DNA of 64,000 nt from Streptoalloteichus hindustanus (GTDB lineage Bacteria; Actinomycetota; Actinomycetes; Mycobacteriales; Pseudonocardiaceae), in contig NZ_FQVN01000008.1 of assembly GCF_900129375.1 (NCBI RefSeq), positions 186,001 to 250,000 on the forward strand. Direction: 5' to 3'. The translations under genes were made by a program, and so were the position numbers. How positions within the stretch are numbered: the stretch's first letter is position 1; every line of letters begins with the position of its first letter. The notes under the pieces were generated by a model. It did not search any database. It saw nothing but the letters and a program-made list of their open reading frames with translations, and had not been told where the DNA came from. This document shows, piece after piece, positions 59,494 to 64,000 of the stretch.

Positions 59494-60984
59494 GTGTCGT
59501 GGTTGGACACGCTTTTCGGTTCGGGGACGAACTGGGACGGCATTAGTCACCGCGAGATCAATGAGATGTTCGCCGACGCCAGGAGCGCGGGGCTCGATCG
59601 AGCCCACGTGGCGTTCGTCGAGGGAACCGCGGACCCGTTCGGTGAGGCGGCGCACCTGGTCGCCAAGGCTCTGGAAGAGGCTGGCGCCATCTGGGAGGGC
59701 GCGGCGGCCGAATCCATGCGGGACGGGGTCGCACCGCTCGTCCAGCACGCACTGGCAGCCAAGGAGCACGCGGTCGCCGTCACTCAGGTCACCTTGGAGC
59801 AGCGGGAGCTGCTGTCGCAGGTCAAGAGGGCCCTGCCGGAGCCGGTCGAGGTGCCGTCGGTGACGGCGCGGTTGGGGTCGTTGGGGGAGTTCGTCCGGCA
59901 GCGGGTTGACCAGGAGATCGCGGAGGCGCGGGCGAGGGAGGCGGAGGAGGCGGCGCGGGACATCGCGCGGTCGTACTCGACCTCGACGGAGGCGAACATC
60001 GCGTCGTTGCCGGTGTTCGAGGAGGCCCCGTGGGTGACCAGCGAGGTCAGTTCGACGGGGTCCGGGCAGACGACCTCCTGGGACTACCGGTGGCCGGGGG
60101 ACCGCAAGGGTGGTGGTGGGAACACGGTCCTGAGTGACGACGGGGCGACCACCAGGGGTGGTGGCGCGGTGACCGGCGTTGCGTGGCATTCCGGCCCGGA
60201 GCCCGGCGGCCAGGGTGGCGGTGGCGCCGGTGGTGGTTCGGGCTCCGGTGGCGGGGCCGGAACGGGCGTCGCCGGCGCCGGTGGCGGCACCGGGGCCGGT
60301 GGCGGTGGTGCGGGCGGCTGGACCGGGGGTGGTCCCGGCGGGGGAAGCGCCAGGAATCCTTGGCGAGAGGTGCCAGGTCCCGTGCCCCGGAGAGTGGGGA
60401 GCGCTGACATTCCCTGGCGTGAGATGCCGCGGCGCGGTGGTGCCGGTGGACAGTCCGGGGGCGCCGGCGGTGGGTCGGGCGTGGGACGGCAGTCAGGTGG
60501 GCCCGGGCGTCTCCCGGGGGCAGGCGGGGCGACGGGACGTCCCGGAGCCGGGGGTGGTGGTTCCTGGGGCGGCGGTGCTGGTCGCGGCGCGGGCGTCGGG
60601 GGCTTCGGGCCGGCGGGTGGTGCCGGAGGAGTGGGCACTGGGGGTTTCGGACCGCGTGGCGGGGGTCCTGGCCCTGGGGCGGGTGGCGGGTTCGGGCCGC
60701 CGGGCGGTGGTTTCGGGCCGGGGAGCGGGAGCGGCGTCGGCGGGTTCGGTCCGGCGGGCGGAGCGGGTGGGCCTGGTCAGGGTGGCCGGCCGGGGTCGGC
60801 TGGCCCGGCCGGGATGGGTGGCATGGGCGGCGCGGGGCACGGCGCCGGGGGCGGCAGGGGAGAGGACCGGGAGCACCAGCGGCCCTCGTACCTGGAGGAG
60901 GACGAGGACGTGTGGTTGGACGGGATCGACAAGGTCCCGCCGCCGGTGATCGGGGAGCGGCCCCCGCGCGACGCCGGGCGGTGA
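59494..60984 (+). CDS. PPE-like protein with Gly-rich C-terminus
   Basis: A 496-residue protein. The first 175 residues are helical with NWDGISHREINEMF (about 14), a W-x-x-x-x-E-I pattern of PPE-like ESX clients, and long Ala/Glu-rich helices. From residue 200 on the sequence is a Gly-rich chain (GGGAGGGSGSGGG, then repeats of GGFGPxGG, about 385-430) and ends with a short acidic, charged tail (EEDEDVWLDGIDKVPPP). GTG 59494 has GGGGGGA 6 bases upstream and is preferred over the GTG 6 bases earlier. EspG upstream is the likely chaperone. Whether it is secreted is inferred. Confidence 0.78.
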   Translation: MSWLDTLFGSGTNWDGISHREINEMFADARSAGLDRAHVAFVEGTADPFGEAAHLVAKALEEAGAIWEGAAAESMRDGVAPLVQHALAAKEHAVAVTQVTLEQRELLSQVKRALPEPVEVPSVTARLGSLGEFVRQRVDQEIAEARAREAEEAARDIARSYSTSTEANIASLPVFEEAPWVTSEVSSTGSGQTTSWDYRWPGDRKGGGGNTVLSDDGATTRGGGAVTGVAWHSGPEPGGQGGGGAGGGSGSGGGAGTGVAGAGGGTGAGGGGAGGWTGGGPGGGSARNPWREVPGPVPRRVGSADIPWREMPRRGGAGGQSGGAGGGSGVGRQSGGPGRLPGAGGATGRPGAGGGGSWGGGAGRGAGVGGFGPAGGAGGVGTGGFGPRGGGPGPGAGGGFGPPGGGFGPGSGSGVGGFGPAGGAGGPGQGGRPGSAGPAGMGGMGGAGHGAGGGRGEDREHQRPSYLEEDEDVWLDGIDKVPPPVIGERPPRDAGR

Positions 60985-61107
60985 GGTCCGCTCGGTCGTC
61001 GTCCCAGGGCTGCGCGGAGGTGTTCGGTCAGCGGACATCTCGTGCTGGTTCGATCAGGAACGCCGAACCGGCTTGTCCGTTCGCCCCGAGTAGGCCATAA
61101 CTGGCCT

Positions 61108-62076
61108 GTGTCGTTGGAGATCCGACACCTGCGCGTGCTGCAGGCGATCGCGGAAACGGGCAGCCTCACCCAGGCGGCGGCCCGGCTCGGCCTCACCCAG
61201 CCCGCGTTGACCTCGCAGCTCAAGCGGATCGAGCGGACGATCGGCGGCAAGCTCTTCGAGCGGACCAGGACCGGTGTGCGGCCCACGCCCTACGGGCAGG
61301 TCGTGCTGTCCGCGGCGCGCGGCGTGCTCGTCGGCATGGACCACCTCAACTCGCTGCTGCGGCAGAACAAGGACGACGGCGGCACCGCCGTCCTGCGGAT
61401 CGGCACGGTGGGCACGCGGCTCACCGCGAGGTGGGCCGAGCTGCTGGAGGAGCAGCTCAACGGCATGGCGGTGCGCATCCGCACCGGGAGCACCTCGCGG
61501 TCGTTGGTGCGCCTGCTGGCCGGCGACCAGCTCGACGCCGCCGAGGTGCACGAGGTGCCGGGGTACGAGCTGGTGTGGCCGGAGGGCGTGGCGCACCGGG
61601 TGTTGCAGCCCTTCGAGCCGATCCACGTCGCGCTGCACCGCGCGCACCGGCTCGCGCACGTCGACGCCGTTCCGCTCACCGAGCTGGCGTGCGAGCGGTG
61701 GGCGCTGGAGCCGCCGGACGAGACCGGTATCCACGGCGCGTTCCTCGCCGCGTGCGCGGCCGCGGGGTTCACGCCGCAGATCCACCACAACGTCTCCAGC
61801 TCGCTCGCGGCCAGCCACGCCGTGCAGGCCGGGGTCGCGGTGACGTTGTGCCTGGCCACCTCGCGGGAGAACGCGTCGATGGTGGTGCGCCGGCTCGTCG
61901 GCGACCCGATCTGGGTGCGCAGGGTGGTGGGCTGGCGGACCGTGCTGCCGGAGCGGGTCGCGCGGGCGGTGCGGCGCGCGGTGGTGCAGGCGTATCTGGA
62001 ACAGGTGGACAACAACCCCTGTTACGCACGGTGGTTCGCGGACCGGCCAGAGCTTCGTCCGGAAGTGGTCGACTAG
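61108..62076 (+). CDS. LysR-family regulator, copy 1
   Basis: A 322-residue LysR-type regulator: an N-terminal winged helix (EIRHLRVLQAIAETGSLTQAAARLGLTQPALTSQ) and an effector domain with GYELVWPEGV (about 152). It is a paralogue of the next gene, with the same conserved VDNNPCYARWFA near the end. GTG 61108 is chosen since the LysR fold begins at once; CATAACTGG (61096-61104) lies just before it, and the same word precedes the paralogue. Effector and targets are unknown; no divergent target gene is evident. Confidence 0.88.
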   Translation: MSLEIRHLRVLQAIAETGSLTQAAARLGLTQPALTSQLKRIERTIGGKLFERTRTGVRPTPYGQVVLSAARGVLVGMDHLNSLLRQNKDDGGTAVLRIGTVGTRLTARWAELLEEQLNGMAVRIRTGSTSRSLVRLLAGDQLDAAEVHEVPGYELVWPEGVAHRVLQPFEPIHVALHRAHRLAHVDAVPLTELACERWALEPPDETGIHGAFLAACAAAGFTPQIHHNVSSSLAASHAVQAGVAVTLCLATSRENASMVVRRLVGDPIWVRRVVGWRTVLPERVARAVRRAVVQAYLEQVDNNPCYARWFADRPELRPEVVD

Positions 62077-62165
62077 CCCGAACGGCGGGCAGTCGGCCGG
62101 GCTTCGGAGGTGACCAACCCAACGACGGGTTGCCGCCGTCACCCGAAACGGTCATAACTGGGCAC

Positions 62166-63200
62166 ATGCCCGAACTGGAGATCCGCCACCTGCGCATGCT
62201 CTGCGCGATCGCGGACACCAGCAGCCTGACCCAGGCCGCGACCCGGCTGGGTCTGTCCCAGCCCGCGCTGACCGCGCAGTTGCAGCGGATCGAGCGGATG
62301 GTCGGCGCCGAGGTCTTCGACCGCGCCCGCAGCGACGCGCGGATCACCGCGTACGGGCGGATGCTCGTCGACGCCGCCCGCGGCGTCCTGGCCGGCGTCG
62401 ACCACCTCCAGGCGATCACCAGGAACACCACCGAGCCCGCGGGCACCGTGCTGCGCGTCGGGGGCGTCCAGGGCCGGTTGAACACCGGGTGGATCCGGCT
62501 GCTGGAGGAGCGGTTGCCCGCGCTGGAAGTGCGGGGCCGGATCGGGCTGTCCGCGCCGACGCTCGTCGACATGGTGGCCCAGGGCCAGCTCGACGTGGTG
62601 AACGTGTTCGAGCACCCCGGCTACGAGCTGCGGTGGCCGGAGGGGCTGGTCTGCCGGGTGCTGGTGCCGAGCGAGCCGACGATGGTCGCGCTGGGCGCGG
62701 CGCACCCCCTCGCCGGCCGGGACGAGCTGGAGCTGGCCGACCTCGCCGACGACGAGTGGATCCTGTGCACGCCGGACGAGGAGGGCAGCCAGGCCGCGTT
62801 CCTCGCCGCCTGCGGCGCGGCGGGGTTCATGCCGAGGGTGCGGCACTACGCGGACGACCCCGTCTCCCGCCGGCACTTCGTGCAGACCGGCCGGTGCATC
62901 GCGCCCTGCCGCGCCACGTCCCGGGAGACGGACGGGATCGTGATCCGGATGCTCGCCGGCGACCCGGTGCCGATCCGCCGCTACGTGGCCTGGCGGGAGG
63001 GCACGGTGGGGCACCACGCCGAGGTGTTGTTCGACAGCGCCGCGCGGGCCTACCTCGGGCTGGTCGACAACAACCCCTGCTTCGCGCGGTGGTTCGCCGA
63101 GCACCCTGAGACGCACCCGCCGACGGCGGAGGGGGCGGCGTTTCCGCCGCCCCCTCCGAATCCGTGCGCCGATCAGGCGGTCTTGAGGGTGAGCCCGTAG
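62166..63200 (+). CDS. LysR-family regulator, copy 2
   Basis: A 344-residue paralogue of the upstream regulator: ELEIRHLRMLCAIADTSSLTQAATRLGLSQPALTAQ, then GYELRWPEGL and VDNNPCFARWFA. The two differ mainly in the ligand-binding lobe (cysteines in GRCIAPCRATS are unique here). ATG 62166 follows CATAACTGG (62153-62161). Its last nine codons overlap the convergent protease gene, giving a low-complexity PPPPPNPCAD tail. It is 89 bases behind copy 1, but shared promoter words suggest each has its own start. Confidence 0.88.
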   Translation: MPELEIRHLRMLCAIADTSSLTQAATRLGLSQPALTAQLQRIERMVGAEVFDRARSDARITAYGRMLVDAARGVLAGVDHLQAITRNTTEPAGTVLRVGGVQGRLNTGWIRLLEERLPALEVRGRIGLSAPTLVDMVAQGQLDVVNVFEHPGYELRWPEGLVCRVLVPSEPTMVALGAAHPLAGRDELELADLADDEWILCTPDEEGSQAAFLAACGAAGFMPRVRHYADDPVSRRHFVQTGRCIAPCRATSRETDGIVIRMLAGDPVPIRRYVAWREGTVGHHAEVLFDSAARAYLGLVDNNPCFARWFAEHPETHPPTAEGAAFPPPPPNPCADQAVLRVSP

Positions 63201-64000
63201 GTGGACAGGATCTCGCCGACGGGCTGGTAGTAGGCCACGTTCGGCTGGCCGACCTTCTCGCCGCAGACGGTCTTGCCGTTCTGCTTGTAGCCGATGCCGC
63301 CGCTGGTCACACCCTGGGCGTAGTTGCCGGCCATCCAGGAGCCACCGCTGTCACCGCCCTCGGTGCAGGTGTCGCTCTTGACCATGCCGTAGACGGTGTC
63401 GCCGTTGTCGTAGTTGACCGTCACGTTGTAGGCCTGGACCGTGCCGCAGGTCCACCCCGTGGTGCGGCCCGACTTGCACACGGTGCTGCCGACCGGGGCC
63501 TGCGAGGCGCCGGAGACGCGCACGGCGTACCCGTTGTACTTCGACACCGCGCCCTGCGGGGCCCAGCTCTGGGTGTCGATCGTGGAGTACGCGTAGTCGT
63601 TCGTGGGGAAGCTGTAGTCCTGGACGGTGCCGAGGTAGGTGCCGTTGCGGCGGAACTCGCCGTCGTCGATGCCGTGGGCGCAGTGGCCAGCGGTGATCAT
63701 CACGGCCCGGCCGGAGCGGTCGGTGGCGTTGAAGCCGTCCGAGCACACGTAGCCGCTGCCGTTGACGCTGAACTCGATCTGCTGGCCGCCGTAGAGGTTG
63801 GTGGCCTGGGTGGTGGCCTTGCCCTGGACGCGCTCCACGCGGGCCGTGCCGCCCAGCGCCTCCGCCGTGCGCAGCAGGTCGGTCACGCCGGCCGAGCTGT
63901 CGCCGGCGGGAGCCTGGACCACGACCTGGTTGTTCGGCACGTCGACGTACCAGCTCGCGCCCCGCGCGGCCTTGCCGGCCTGGTCGAGCCTGGCCTTGGC
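63173..64000 (-). CDS. Streptogrisin-like S1 serine protease, 3' part
   Basis: The 5' end is beyond the window; 275 residues are visible. They begin inside an alpha-lytic-type pro-region (SWYVDVPNNQVVVQAP) and continue into a chymotrypsin-fold protease with His in MITAGHCAHG, Asp in TNDYAYSTID and Ser in EGGDSGGSW. Paired cysteines (VCSDGF/GHC, VCKSG/WTCG, DTCTEG/TVCGE) match streptogrisin disulfides. It is a secreted zymogen. It is convergent with the second LysR gene and overlaps it by 28 bases. No start or signal peptide can be judged. Confidence 0.9.
   Translation of the reverse strand, partial: AKARLDQAGKAARGASWYVDVPNNQVVVQAPAGDSSAGVTDLLRTAEALGGTARVERVQGKATTQATNLYGGQQIEFSVNGSGYVCSDGFNATDRSGRAVMITAGHCAHGIDDGEFRRNGTYLGTVQDYSFPTNDYAYSTIDTQSWAPQGAVSKYNGYAVRVSGASQAPVGSTVCKSGRTTGWTCGTVQAYNVTVNYDNGDTVYGMVKSDTCTEGGDSGGSWMAGNYAQGVTSGGIGYKQNGKTVCGEKVGQPNVAYYQPVGEILSTYGLTLKTA

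Noticed and set aside
1..64000. A natural-product biosynthetic cluster
   Set aside because: No PKS, NRPS, terpene or lanthipeptide enzyme is visible; the ThiF-like protein alone does not make a cluster.

Overview
The window is dense, very GC-rich actinobacterial chromosome. It suggests a Pseudonocardiales organism (Saccharothrix, Lentzea or Actinosynnema type; the genus cannot be proved from the window). Reasons: strongly G/C-biased third codon positions, many GTG starts, WhiB7, an EspG/PPE-type ESX module, a C1:U72 initiator tRNA, and a gene order that closely follows the mycobacterial block adnB - K+ channel - nudC - uvrD2 - whiB7 - ABC1 kinase - ThiF-like - Rv3195-like - Rv3194c-like - UPF0182, and later prfB - ftsE - ftsX - smpB - ssrA.

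Layout. 1-6.7 kb: 3' part of an AdnB-type helicase/nuclease, two small unknown proteins around a MarR regulator, an M20 dipeptidase translationally coupled to a TrkA-type K+ channel. 6.9-16.3 kb: a membrane protein, two tandem neutral zinc metallopeptidases on the minus strand, a DUF2207 membrane protein, then M16 peptidase - inactive M16 partner - NudC with start/stop overlaps. 16.7-30.8 kb: uvrD2, a complete whiB7 regulatory leader (AT-block/-35/-10 promoter, 81-codon leader ORF, terminator-type attenuator), whiB7 with a coupled 72-aa ORF, small Zn-ribbon proteins, ABC1 kinase, E1/ThiF-like protein, DUF5679, YgjP-like and Rv3195-like metalloproteases, PDZ-Lon protease, PPA1309 family, UPF0182. 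30.9 kb: initiator tRNA. 31-40.6 kb (minus strand): a complete oligopeptide ABC transporter with two lipoprotein binding proteins and a fused OppD-OppF ATPase. 41-50.3 kb: PadR regulator, a 1-kb non-coding tract, prfB, ftsE, ftsX, smpB, an acyltransferase, a NarL-type two-component system, and tmRNA. 50.3-51.6 kb: a non-coding, GT-skewed tract filled with UUCG-type hairpin repeats. 51.6-64 kb: a degenerate Mrr-like protein, DUF523, HrpB helicase, an MFS exporter with a palindromic operator, an EspG - small helical - DUF3558 lipoprotein - PPE-like module, two LysR paralogues and the 3' part of a streptogrisin-like protease.

How it works together. DNA end processing and repair (AdnB, UvrD2), NAD/redox housekeeping (NudC) and the antibiotic-stress regulator WhiB7 share one conserved neighbourhood rich in proteases. 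The prfB-ftsEX-smpB-ssrA block combines translation termination, trans-translation and cell-wall hydrolysis control. Twelve genes carry a TANNNT hexamer 6-8 nt before the start codon and no Shine-Dalgarno, so leaderless transcription looks common. The main items for a second look are the whiB7 leader, the hairpin array after tmRNA, a duplicated 42-bp promoter-like element, an over-represented GTCCACAGTGGAC palindrome that forces rare codons, and the N-terminal peptide-binding-like domain of the ThiF-like protein.
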